A DNA stretch of 64,000 bases from JBPRGG01 sp051418075. GTDB taxonomy: Bacteria > Bacteroidota > Bacteroidia > Cytophagales > Cyclobacteriaceae. This document shows positions 56,267-64,000 of the stretch, in pieces (the first letter of the stretch is position 1; every line of letters starts with the position of its first letter). The position numbers were made by a program, and so were the translations under genes. The DNA is taken from assembly GCA_051418075.1 (NCBI GenBank), contig JBPRGG010000132.1:69618-133617 (forward strand). The letters are read 5' to 3'. The notes under the pieces are model-generated. The model had not been told where the DNA came from and did no database searches. It was given only the letters and a program-made list of their open reading frames with translations.

Positions 56267-56463
56267 CCTGGCCGGACGGGCGGTACTTTTTGCCTTGATT
56301 CAAAAAGTACCCAAAAAAATCAAGACAGAAAAAATTTCCCACACCTCTCGCGGCTATACGCTTTGGGCCATCGTAGCCTGGGCACACCAGCCTGCCAGCA
56401 TTTGCTGTCGGGCCAGCGCTTCTTTTGATTTTCTAATAATCATAGTCCTCATATAAATCATGA
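56267..56463 (+). repeat. Dispersed repeat, copy C (with perfect hairpin)
   Basis: The most complete of three copies. It contains a perfect 11-bp hairpin: GGTACTTTTTG (56282-56292), loop CCTTGATT, CAAAAAGTACC (56301-56311). Then AAAAATCAAGACAGAAAA, CACCTCTCGCGGC and GTCGGGCCAGCGCT follow, and TAATCATAGTCCTC. Flanked by GGTCGGTG-rich sequence. The small ORFs over it are not credible genes. The rest of the gap 56041-56594 shows no gene. Confidence 0.75.
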
Positions 56464-56594
56464 CTCAGACAAATTCAACGGCGGTCAGCGGTCGGTGGTC
56501 ATCCATATCCTGATACACTATCCTCGCCATCCAAAGGCTGAACATACAGAACACTGCTTTTCTATCAGCAGCTACTTCAATAATGTACGTTTAA

Positions 56595-57743
56595 TTATTT
56601 TTTCCATCCGGCGGCTGCCATCCAGTCTTCACTTTCCCAATCCGGCAAGGATTTCCCCCCGTCTTCAGAGATAAAAGGGTGCTTTTGCTGGAATTTCCAG
56701 GGCCCATTGAAGTCATTTATTCCCAATACCCGGGCACATAATCCGGTAATTTCTGTTCGACACCAGGTAGACCACCAATCCGCTTCCTGGTCTACCCCCA
56801 AACGGTTTACTGCACCGCCAGTAGGATGGAAGCATTTCAGGTTGGCCTCAAATGCTCTTTCCAGACTTTCTTTGACTTCCTTTTCCCTTACCTGATATTT
56901 ATTATAGACATTGGCAATAATAAACACGCCATCAATATCTGAACTGTTGTGACTAAAATAATGTGGCGTAAAAAGGCCGGTTCTGGTTTGGGTTTTCAGG
57001 GTAGCATCAATAGCATTTTCCGGATAAGGCAGCTCATGATTAAACATAAAATAAATACCCATCTGGTGCATGGCTCCAGCCATCATCCGATATAAGTTTC
57101 CTGAATTCTGAGGATCCCAGTAGCAGGTTTCAGGGTCAAAATTATTGTCATGCCAGTCAAACCACACCTGTAGGGCATCCTGAGCTTTTGAATTACCCAT
57201 CATTTTCCATTCAAAAGCCAGGGCGTATCCCAGATCCATATCAAGGTTTCCGGCAGACCAGGGATCGTCCCAGCCCAATGACTCTATCCAGTTAACTACC
57301 AGTTCGGACCTTTCCACTAATGGATGAAGGTATCTTAATGGGTGAGGTGGCCTTTTCCAGGCATGTACCGACCCGCTCATGCTGTCCCTTTGATCAATAA
57401 AAAGTTCGTGCATGGTATAAAACATTTCCGGATAGAGCTTGAATCCTCCGGCCGCAGCTGGAAATAAGCCATTTCCCAGTTGTTGATCGATATAGCTAAG
57501 GTCAGTCTTCTGACGGGCATAATCCAGCTGATTGAGCATGGCAAATATGGCCATTCCACCAGCTGAAATGCCGCTGCGTTTCTGGGCATAGGCAAATAAA
57601 CTATTTTTAAGAGTATCAAAATTTGTCACATTAATTTCTTTTGGTTTTGCCTTGCATTGGGCTGAATCAGGAGCCATAAAGGGAGCAAAAGATAAGGCCA
57701 GGCTTCCTTTTCCCAGCTGGATAAGCAATTGTCTTCTATTCAT
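56595..57743 (-). CDS. Tat-exported protein, likely alpha-helical glycan-active, last in four-gene operon
   Basis: 382 residues with a twin-arginine-like signal (MNRRQLLIQLGKGSLALSF). The mature chain is helical with many Trp, Tyr and His/Asp (NWIESLGWDDPWSAGNLDMDLGYAL, split as WIESLGWDDPWSAGN and LDMDLGYALAFEWK; WFDWHDNNFDPETCYW; NRLGVDQEADWWSTWCRTE), suggesting an (alpha/alpha) toroid as in glycan hydrolases or lyases. No family assigned. It starts 8 bases after the GH39-like gene, so it belongs to the same operon as the GH30-like and beta-helix proteins and probably acts on the same polymer. Confidence 0.82.
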   Translation of the reverse strand: MNRRQLLIQLGKGSLALSFAPFMAPDSAQCKAKPKEINVTNFDTLKNSLFAYAQKRSGISAGGMAIFAMLNQLDYARQKTDLSYIDQQLGNGLFPAAAGGFKLYPEMFYTMHELFIDQRDSMSGSVHAWKRPPHPLRYLHPLVERSELVVNWIESLGWDDPWSAGNLDMDLGYALAFEWKMMGNSKAQDALQVWFDWHDNNFDPETCYWDPQNSGNLYRMMAGAMHQMGIYFMFNHELPYPENAIDATLKTQTRTGLFTPHYFSHNSSDIDGVFIIANVYNKYQVREKEVKESLERAFEANLKCFHPTGGAVNRLGVDQEADWWSTWCRTEITGLCARVLGINDFNGPWKFQQKHPFISEDGGKSLPDWESEDWMAAAGWKK

Positions 57744-57751
57744 TTTATCAA

Positions 57752-59170
57752 TTAATTTGATTTTATGGGTGTTATCCTGAGGCCCAGTACTTCAAATTGG
57801 TTCAGGCTAACATCAAGATCTATTTTTTTTTGTTTGATTTTTTTCATTTCTGTAGATATCTGGGATGAGCCATCATGACCTTCTCCGGCTTTGTACATTT
57901 CTACCTTTACCCTGGCAGCAGACAAACCACTAATTGTCAGTTTTCCCTGATAACCAGTCCCGTCAATATCACCGGCAATGATCACTACCATTTCATTATC
58001 AGGATTGATGGCTGCCAGGCTGGAAGTCCTGTTCCTGCCAGTGCTTTTAAAGATCCGGCTATTGCCCTGGCCCAGTTTAAGTGTTACGGACATCATTTTA
58101 TATAAACTGGCCGTATTTACCACATTGTCCTGGTCAAACCAGTACCTTACATCGTTTGGATCTGTTTTGTTCTGAATTTCCCATAATCCCATGGCTTCCA
58201 GGCCGTCTTTTAATCCCCCAATTAGGTGATGCGCCACCGGGGCGCAATACAAGGTGCCGGGAAGTCGTTTTTCCCGTTCATATTCTGGCACGAATGAACT
58301 TCTTACAATGACCACATCTTCAGCATTATATTGGTCAAGCAAAGATTTATAGGTCATTACAGCCTGGTGAGGGTATTCCGGATTATCAAAATCATGAAAC
58401 GAGATCATGCCTAAATGGGTCCGTATAAAAGGATCTTCCAGTAGCCAGATCACCTGTTCCTTGCCTATGTTAGCTGCAGCGGGCCCACCTATCCTTAATT
58501 TGGGATAATCAGCATCTTGTACAGCCTTTATGGCAGTAGTTAACACCTTTTGATAGCCCTTTTTACGGGTATAACCGCTGTTTTCTACCAGGAACTGAGG
58601 CACCCTGTCTACTTCATTAAATAACTCCAGGTAAGAAACAGCACCTTTATAATGGTTAATGATTTTGGTAATTATATCTGCCCAGACCTGGAAATCTTTG
58701 GGAATGGTCTCTTCGTCTTCAGGCGTATTTGGGTACCTGTTCCAATGGGCATTTTTTATAGTAAGAATCACCCTCATTCCCCGGCTGCTGGCCTTTTTTA
58801 CAAAATCATTTCCATAGATCCCGTTGTGCCAGTCCCAGTTGGCCGGATCAGCACAACCGTTAGTATTTTGATGGTAAGCTTGGGGATTTGAACAGGGAAC
58901 CAGTTGACTAAGATCGGCCTGAGACCTGGCTAATGTAAATCCCTGCTGCCTGAGCTGGTCCCACTGCTGATCACTCAATCCACGGGGTTGGGTGGCACCA
59001 AACACATAAGGGGAACCAGTTCCGGTTGGCTCATCAAAATTAATGTTGAATTGAGCAGGTTGGGCATTTGAAAAAAAGAAACAGCCATTTAGAAAAAGAA
59101 CCATAATTAATTTAGGCAGATTTAGGCTTCTGTTAATATTTTTCAATGTTGTAGTTGTTGATACTGTCAT
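57752..59170 (-). CDS. GH39-like clan GH-A secreted protein, nucleophile not conserved
   Basis: 472 residues by the first ATG (59170), which overlaps the previous gene by 38 bases; a TTG at 59146 would give a tidier signal peptide (KNINRSLNLPKLIMVLFLNG). A TIM barrel (about 45-390) includes RSQADLSQLVP, GMRVILTIKNAHWNR, acid/base E186 in LELFNEVDR, GGPAAANI and MISFHDFDNPEYP. The strand expected to carry the nucleophile Glu reads DVVIVRSSF, with R290 in its place. A C-terminal beta domain follows. Glycan-binding or an unusual hydrolase. Confidence 0.8.
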   Translation of the reverse strand: MTVSTTTTLKNINRSLNLPKLIMVLFLNGCFFFSNAQPAQFNINFDEPTGTGSPYVFGATQPRGLSDQQWDQLRQQGFTLARSQADLSQLVPCSNPQAYHQNTNGCADPANWDWHNGIYGNDFVKKASSRGMRVILTIKNAHWNRYPNTPEDEETIPKDFQVWADIITKIINHYKGAVSYLELFNEVDRVPQFLVENSGYTRKKGYQKVLTTAIKAVQDADYPKLRIGGPAAANIGKEQVIWLLEDPFIRTHLGMISFHDFDNPEYPHQAVMTYKSLLDQYNAEDVVIVRSSFVPEYEREKRLPGTLYCAPVAHHLIGGLKDGLEAMGLWEIQNKTDPNDVRYWFDQDNVVNTASLYKMMSVTLKLGQGNSRIFKSTGRNRTSSLAAINPDNEMVVIIAGDIDGTGYQGKLTISGLSAARVKVEMYKAGEGHDGSSQISTEMKKIKQKKIDLDVSLNQFEVLGLRITPIKSN

Positions 59171-60530
59171 ATTTTAGAATCATTTGCTGTAACTGTTGAT
59201 AATAGTTTGAGATACGGTTTTGGTCAGGTGCCAATTCTTCAGGCAGATCCCTGATATTGATAAAGAAATTATCGATGAAGGTTCCGTCTTTTAAAACATT
59301 TCGATTGATGAATGCCGTACCATTGCCGACAAACAGGTTTTTGCGGTATACAACTTCCAGCGGGAGTCCATCCCAATCCCGGTGGCCCACCACACAAATG
59401 GTAGAAGGTCCGGCAATAATGATGTTATCCTCCACCAGGGCTTGTTTTACCTGGCTAACCAGGGCAATGGATCCAACCCCATCCGAAACAATATTACTGG
59501 CATCATTATAGGATATGTTATGCCTGATAATATTATTATGTTCTGTGCCATTATGACCAAAAAGCATATAGCCAGCTCCTTCATTGGAATGACTGTAGTT
59601 ATACTGGATGGTACAATTGGTTGTATGATTATCCAATGAAAAAGGGGCGCCATCTTTATCCTGAGCCGCCTTACAATGATGACCAATATTATGTTGAATG
59701 ATACAACTATCAGAATCGTAAAACCACATGCCATTTGAAACTGATGTAAGCCCGGTCCGGTAAACTTCATTGTATTCCATCACGGCACCTTTGCATTGTC
59801 GTATAATGGCACCGTCACGAACAATATCATGAATGGTATTATGATTAATATTCACACCCAAAATGGGGTATCGATCCTCATCTTCTTTTTCAGGATCTTT
59901 ATTGACTTTATAGTCACTGCCAATACTGATACCACAACTTCCCAGGTCATGTATGATGCAATTTTCAATAGTGATGCCATTCCACCAGGTAGGCTCCTTT
60001 CCCATTTCTACCTGAAATACTATTCCTCCACGGGTCTTAGGAGTATTGGTATGTTCAAAAGCCTCGTCAAATACATCATGCACATCCAGATGGGAAAGGG
60101 TGATATTTTTTAGCTCTCCCGCATTTTCTGCTTTCAATAATAATCCGTATTGGCCATCAGAATTGGTTACTTCCAGGTTTTGCAGCACAATATGGGCCGG
60201 ATTCAGCATGTAAATGGCCGCATTGGTATTGAGGCCTTTGATCCATGGTTTGTCTGTACCTCCATAAGAACTGAGTAAAATGGTTTTATTCTCAGTTCCC
60301 TGTATATTTTTCCAGCTAATATTTCCTTCAAAAGTTTGACCGGCTTTAAAAAAGATGGCATCACCTGGTTTGAATGAATGAATGGAGAGGTTGTTCAGCG
60401 TTTTCCAGGCTGTCGCTTCAGTCCTGCCGGAAGAAGCATCATTTCCTGTTTGGTTGTTCAGATAATAATTGTCAGCTAAGGCCTTGAAACCCAACAATAA
60501 AATAAATAATGTTATTTTAAATAATTTCAT
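59133..60530 (-). CDS. Secreted right-handed parallel beta-helix protein
   Basis: 465 residues, signal peptide ending GFKALA. The chain has short repeats ending in Asn/Ile turns typical of a parallel beta helix (ITIENCIIHDLGSCGISIGSDY, VNINHNTIHDIVRDGAIIRQCKGAVMEYNEVYRTGL, in pieces IENCIIHDLGSCGISIG and HNTIHDIVRDGAIIRQ; NCTIQYNYSHSNEGAGYML). Such folds occur in polysaccharide lyases and hydrolases. The opening NYYLNNQTGNDASSGRTEATAWKTL is common in these. Start overlaps the GH30-like stop by one base (TAATG), so translation is coupled. Confidence 0.9.
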   Translation of the reverse strand: MKLFKITLFILLLGFKALADNYYLNNQTGNDASSGRTEATAWKTLNNLSIHSFKPGDAIFFKAGQTFEGNISWKNIQGTENKTILLSSYGGTDKPWIKGLNTNAAIYMLNPAHIVLQNLEVTNSDGQYGLLLKAENAGELKNITLSHLDVHDVFDEAFEHTNTPKTRGGIVFQVEMGKEPTWWNGITIENCIIHDLGSCGISIGSDYKVNKDPEKEDEDRYPILGVNINHNTIHDIVRDGAIIRQCKGAVMEYNEVYRTGLTSVSNGMWFYDSDSCIIQHNIGHHCKAAQDKDGAPFSLDNHTTNCTIQYNYSHSNEGAGYMLFGHNGTEHNNIIRHNISYNDASNIVSDGVGSIALVSQVKQALVEDNIIIAGPSTICVVGHRDWDGLPLEVVYRKNLFVGNGTAFINRNVLKDGTFIDNFFINIRDLPEELAPDQNRISNYYQQLQQMILKYDSINNYNIEKY

Positions 60531-62038
60531 TAATATATTTTAAGTTCATCGTTCTGATAAAAAGTAGTTACTGAACGTGGTGGCGCATTATAGATCAAGG
60601 ATTGATTTTTCAACCTGTAGCTTCCAGCTTCTGCATATTTTTCCTGGTCTGAAGTATAAAAGGCTGAAAAACTTTTTCCATCAATCCCTTTTATTTTTAC
60701 CGGTATTTTCCTGGCCTCACTCGTATTATTAATTACCAAGAAAGCATTGGGATGGCTGGTTTGACCCTGGCCAAAAGCTATCAGTTTTATTTGTGGGTCG
60801 TTGGATAAAACCCGAACCACTGACATGCCCGGTTGGCCGGCCCGGGATATTTGTTTGTAAAAGTAATAGCCAGGCATAATTTCATACCTGCCATCTTTAT
60901 GAACCTTAATGGCGGTTCCGGGGTTAGGATCTCCGCCAACCCAATCTCCTTCCACCTGAAGAACGGCCCAGGGAATTACGGCATTCACCCCCACATCATA
61001 AATATCGTAATAATACTGATCGATAAACTCCACATCCATTTTACTCCAACTCTTGGAGGTCACCCAACTGGGCAAATACCGTCCGGTTTTATATTGGATA
61101 TCTACCCATCTTAATAATTGCACACCCGAAGGAATAGCGCTGTAAAAACTATGACTGGTGATCAGATCCATGTTCTTAAAAGCATTTTCTACATCCAGCC
61201 CGATTTCAGCAGCAAAGCCATATATGGCAAAATATTTCCAGTTGGTGGTTTCTCCCGGACTAAGCCCAATTTCTGGAACCCCAAAATGGGTCATCATACC
61301 AGGCAAAAACCGGAGAAATTCCACCACCTGCTCTTTAGGCCAGTACAGGTTGTAGTCATGATCCGGTGTTCCGGCAGTAGAACCATCCACCGGCCATCTG
61401 TTTTTTGCTTCTCCTTCATTATGGAGCGACAGGTATTTTACCGGGAACTGCTGGTCTTCCTTGAGAAATTTTATCCAGGAGATCATGTATTCTCCTAATT
61501 CATATTTCATAGAAGGATCCAGGTCACGTCCACGAACGAACCGTTGCTGGGTCATCCAGCCCGGTGGACCATAAAGGGTGGTAATGATCTTTAGGTCCTG
61601 ACCTCTTTGCCGGGTTCTCTCCAGACCTTGTTTCACAAAAAAGCGCATGTTTTCCGTGGTGGTTTTATGGTCAAATCCGGTGGGGTTGATCTGGTAAGGG
61701 TTATCATTATCATTAACCGGTTCATGAAACGGATCCAGGAACATTTTTATAATACCAGGTTTTAAGCCATCTTCGCCAAAGATCAGGTCCAGAATTTCTT
61801 GTTTCTGGGTTTCATTCAAATAGCTAAATCCACCATAATCCTGGGGATTGGCTGCATAATCCCGTGGTTGAGCTGCTTCCACATAGTTAACCCCAAAGCC
61901 ATGCCAGGGATGGAGCGAATCAGCAAAATTGACTTCTGTATAGATCAGATCCTGGGCAGAGGCCTGATAGACCATATCCAACCCCAAATTGATCCATATA
62001 AAATAAGCGAATATTCTGGTATGCATAGATTTAATCAT
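60530..62038 (-). CDS. GH30-like secreted protein, nucleophile not conserved
   Basis: 502 residues with a signal peptide ending ASAQ. GH30 layout: (beta/alpha)8 barrel (about 45-370) with WHGFGVNYVEAAQP, LYGPPGWMT, acid/base E208 in SLHNEGE, LSPGETTNW, HSFYS, then a C-terminal beta sandwich (to 500) ending PRSVTTFYQ. The strand-7 position of the nucleophile Glu (as in human GBA ASE) reads WVTSKSW, so S328 stands where Glu is expected. First gene of a four-gene operon; the beta-helix gene overlaps its stop by one base. Confidence 0.85.
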   Translation of the reverse strand: MIKSMHTRIFAYFIWINLGLDMVYQASAQDLIYTEVNFADSLHPWHGFGVNYVEAAQPRDYAANPQDYGGFSYLNETQKQEILDLIFGEDGLKPGIIKMFLDPFHEPVNDNDNPYQINPTGFDHKTTTENMRFFVKQGLERTRQRGQDLKIITTLYGPPGWMTQQRFVRGRDLDPSMKYELGEYMISWIKFLKEDQQFPVKYLSLHNEGEAKNRWPVDGSTAGTPDHDYNLYWPKEQVVEFLRFLPGMMTHFGVPEIGLSPGETTNWKYFAIYGFAAEIGLDVENAFKNMDLITSHSFYSAIPSGVQLLRWVDIQYKTGRYLPSWVTSKSWSKMDVEFIDQYYYDIYDVGVNAVIPWAVLQVEGDWVGGDPNPGTAIKVHKDGRYEIMPGYYFYKQISRAGQPGMSVVRVLSNDPQIKLIAFGQGQTSHPNAFLVINNTSEARKIPVKIKGIDGKSFSAFYTSDQEKYAEAGSYRLKNQSLIYNAPPRSVTTFYQNDELKIY

Positions 62039-62246
62039 TTAGCATTGGGTTCAAAGTAATTAAATATTTGGCAGAAAGAAGGTTAAATAAATGTTAAATT
62101 GTCTTAAATATAGGTTAAAAAATTTTTATAATGTAAAAATTAAGTATAATTATGCCGGTAATTCCGACTGTCTGAATAATAATTTAAGTTCCGGCTTAGG
62201 AATGTATAGACCAATATGGAAGTCCTGGAAAGAAAAAGCATCAAAA

Positions 62247-62766
62247 AGGGCAGAAGTGAATATTGAGCTTCAGGCAGTTTATACCATCGCCATATTGGAG
62301 ATTGTATTTAATGAAGATAAGATTGAGTCCGAAAAAATGTTTTGATGTCAATTATCTGAAATAGATACTTGCAAAATATTTATGATAAAGTTACCTTTAT
62401 TTTACCTGGAAATGCCAAAAATACAGAAAGGAACTATAGGAACTCAATACTCAATTTGAGATTTGGTTATTTATAAGCAGGAATCTTAACAAACTGGACA
62501 GAGCTGTGGATAAACTGAGGGAAGGTATTTTTGACCGCTTACTTGAAATAGCTGAAATTGCCTGGTTTTCTGCTAAAGAAGCTGAAAAATATGAAGATAA
62601 CTTAAAATCATTCCGGGATTTAAAAAATTCAATTGATATTTCCCGAAGAGGAAACTGTATCCACAGGAAATATTGCAAAACTTATGCTAAGGGAAGGAAA
62701 GTCATAGGAAAAGGACTCAAAATATACAGGATTAAGTATTCCAGGAAATTCGAGATATTAATTTAA
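62247..62766 (+). pseudogene. Decayed Rpn-family (PD-(D/E)XK) transposase/nuclease
   Basis: Pieces in successive frames match the C-terminal half of Rpn-type recombination-promoting nucleases: QAVYTIAILEIVFNED (to 62345), then KIFMIKLPLFYLEMPKIQK, then GIFDRLLEIAEIAWFSAKEAEKYED and KSFRDLKNSIDISRRG (62506-62766, read in parts). Stops and frameshifts separate them, and the N-terminal half is missing. It is a remnant of a mobile-element-type gene. Confidence 0.7.
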
Positions 62767-62879
62767 GCAAATAAATCCTTCTGCAATGATTTATTTTATT
62801 TAGTGATTCTATCGTAATCAACATGCAGACATATCATTCTGGGGAAGCTTTACATATCTCACATTAAACATTTAGCATA

Positions 62880-64000
62880 ATGAAAGTATACTATCGCTTC
62901 ATTTTATTTTTACTTTATTTATGTTCATGCCAGCCACCTGAAAAAAAGGTAGTGATCTATGGAAAAGTAACTGGCGAAATACCTGCACAAATAGCATATA
63001 CAAATCCGATCAACGGTGTTTGTAATTGGCAATTCACTAAAAATGTGGAAATTGATTCTTCTGGCAGTTTCAGCCTGGAGTTAGGCCTTGAGAAGGCTTC
63101 CTTCATTAAATTTAAAGCATCTGATCACAAAAATGGCACATTGATCGCCGAACCGGGAAAGACTTACCATATCTTGTTTGACCTGGACCAGGATGAAGGT
63201 TATTTTTCAGTTTCTGGTAATAATAAAAAATTGCACCTAATCTATAATGATCTTCCTGATCCAGAAGATATTCAGGTTGAATCGATAAAATATATAAGGG
63301 ATACAGTGGCTAAAAATATAAAAGTAACAATCGAAAAGGAAATGCAGGATCAACTTACTGTATTTGAAAATCTGTATGGAGATCATAAAATAACGGAAGC
63401 TGTTTATAATCTATTAACAATTGATAGGAAGTGCTACTATGGGGCTGCTATCTCCACTACAATGTGGATAAAATACATGCAGGGTAAACGCGGAAGGGGG
63501 CTGCAATTCACCCAGGAATTTGATGATTTATGGTACGAGATCCACCACTCAAACCTGATCGACCATCCGGAGTTGAATAAATCTCCATGGTTCAATTATT
63601 ACGCAAAAAGTTATATATACTTTCGGCAATATCAGGACGGTACCTTCATGACAGGAGAAGGTGATGAAACTCCTTATACTTTCCATACAGACAATGCCAA
63701 AAAATACCTGCCAGCGGGAATAATAGAAGATTACCTGTCCCATTACCTGCATATGATAAGTATCCAGAAAAGTTATGAGAAAGAATTGATAAGTCTTTAC
63801 AACGATTTTTCATCACAATATTTGGAAAGTGCCTACCTCCCTTACATTTCTCCTAACATTGAGGAAATCGTGGAATTCTACCAGGTAGCTGCTTCGGGTT
63901 TTAAGGAAAATGTAAAATTCATAGAAGGTTATCAGGATATCACCACCCTTTCTGAGGCAGTAAGTAAAATGGATAAAGGGAATATTTACATTGACGTATG
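62880..64000 (+). CDS. Thioredoxin/TlpA-like lipoprotein (3' partial)
   Basis: ATG at 62880; 373 codons are visible and the frame runs off the window. Lipoprotein signal (LYLCSC, about C18). The N-terminal beta domain (VIYGKVTGEIP, SSGSFSLELGLEKASFIKFKA in parts, GTLIAEPGKTYHILFDLDQDEG) resembles DUF4369-like domains of Bacteroidota TlpA-type proteins. A helical middle part follows, and the last visible residues KGNIYIDV are where a TlpA thioredoxin domain (next expected DVWATWC) begins. The CxxC lies outside the window, so the redox role is inferred. Confidence 0.8.
   Translation, partial: MKVYYRFILFLLYLCSCQPPEKKVVIYGKVTGEIPAQIAYTNPINGVCNWQFTKNVEIDSSGSFSLELGLEKASFIKFKASDHKNGTLIAEPGKTYHILFDLDQDEGYFSVSGNNKKLHLIYNDLPDPEDIQVESIKYIRDTVAKNIKVTIEKEMQDQLTVFENLYGDHKITEAVYNLLTIDRKCYYGAAISTTMWIKYMQGKRGRGLQFTQEFDDLWYEIHHSNLIDHPELNKSPWFNYYAKSYIYFRQYQDGTFMTGEGDETPYTFHTDNAKKYLPAGIIEDYLSHYLHMISIQKSYEKELISLYNDFSSQYLESAYLPYISPNIEEIVEFYQVAASGFKENVKFIEGYQDITTLSEAVSKMDKGNIYIDV

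Noticed and set aside
56210..56456. Two small ORFs in the repeat
   Set aside because: They run through the repeat and its hairpin; the other copies do not keep the frames.
62091..62345. 84-residue protein
   Set aside because: Only the last part matches Rpn-type proteins; the front is low-complexity and the match continues in other frames, so it is a decayed gene.

Overview
The window is a moderately AT-rich chromosomal segment from a member of the Bacteroidota, most likely a Cytophagales-type, glycan-degrading, T9SS-bearing bacterium. The evidence is a SusC/SusD pair, a type IX secretion plug protein, two proteins with T9SS C-terminal sorting domains, many lipoproteins, a Pur-alpha/DUF3276 protein, a two-component regulator with a Y_Y_Y domain, and TTTG / TAnnTTTG promoter elements instead of strong Shine-Dalgarno sites. 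There is no rRNA operon, no CRISPR array, no intact insertion sequence and no prophage. One tRNA gene (Val, GAC) is present.

Layout. 1-9.3 kb: a sensor kinase (5' end outside the window) and its NarL-type response regulator, a 533-base gap with an unusual foldable patch, then a SusC-SusD-lipoprotein-secreted protein operon. 9.4-14.8 kb: tRNA-Val, a membrane-anchored AraC regulator next to a serine hydrolase, a stretch of decayed genes (glyoxalase and ATP-grasp remnants), thiol peroxidase and an HXXEE membrane protein. 15-27 kb: mostly housekeeping genes (PutP, DUF58, Pur-alpha, AI-2E transporter, YchF, MscS) with a stand-alone Cas6, the T9SS plug protein, and an ECF sigma factor overlapping a fused anti-sigma/beta-barrel protein. 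27-43 kb: small membrane proteins and lipoproteins, a GH9 cellulase-like lipoprotein, a SUMF1-fold protein, SDR, SMP-30, DUF1080, DUF4199, LuxR, Ca2+/cation exchanger, AroA, and a GMC oxidoreductase with its small subunit. 43-56 kb: a large PAS histidine kinase with an unusual N-terminal half, a GH2-like TIM-barrel lipoprotein, YihY, a T9SS-exported amidase, a T9SS-exported Asp-box propeller, and a CNNM transporter. 56.6-62 kb: a tight four-gene minus-strand operon for secreted glycan-active proteins. The right end holds a decayed Rpn-type transposase/nuclease and the start of a TlpA-type lipoprotein.

How the parts fit. Most of the accessory capacity is extracellular or periplasmic glycan handling: SusCD uptake, GH9, GH2-like, GH30-like, GH39-like and beta-helix proteins, plus a possible 3-keto-glycoside route (GMC oxidoreductase with small subunit, and DUF1080). 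Several proteins belong to enzyme families but lack the residues those families need: the kinase phospho-acceptor His, the Tpx resolving Cys, MTHFR Glu/Asp, FGE cysteines, and the nucleophile of two clan GH-A proteins. A dispersed repeat of about 200 bp with a perfect hairpin in one copy occurs three times in the same orientation.

Best leads for something undescribed: the orphan Cas6 without any array or cas genes (20.8 kb), the four-gene operon at 56.6-62.0 kb whose two GH-A-like proteins keep the acid/base but not the nucleophile, and the ECF sigma / trans-envelope anti-sigma fusion at 23.1-25.1 kb. All assignments come from reading the sequence; no database search was run.
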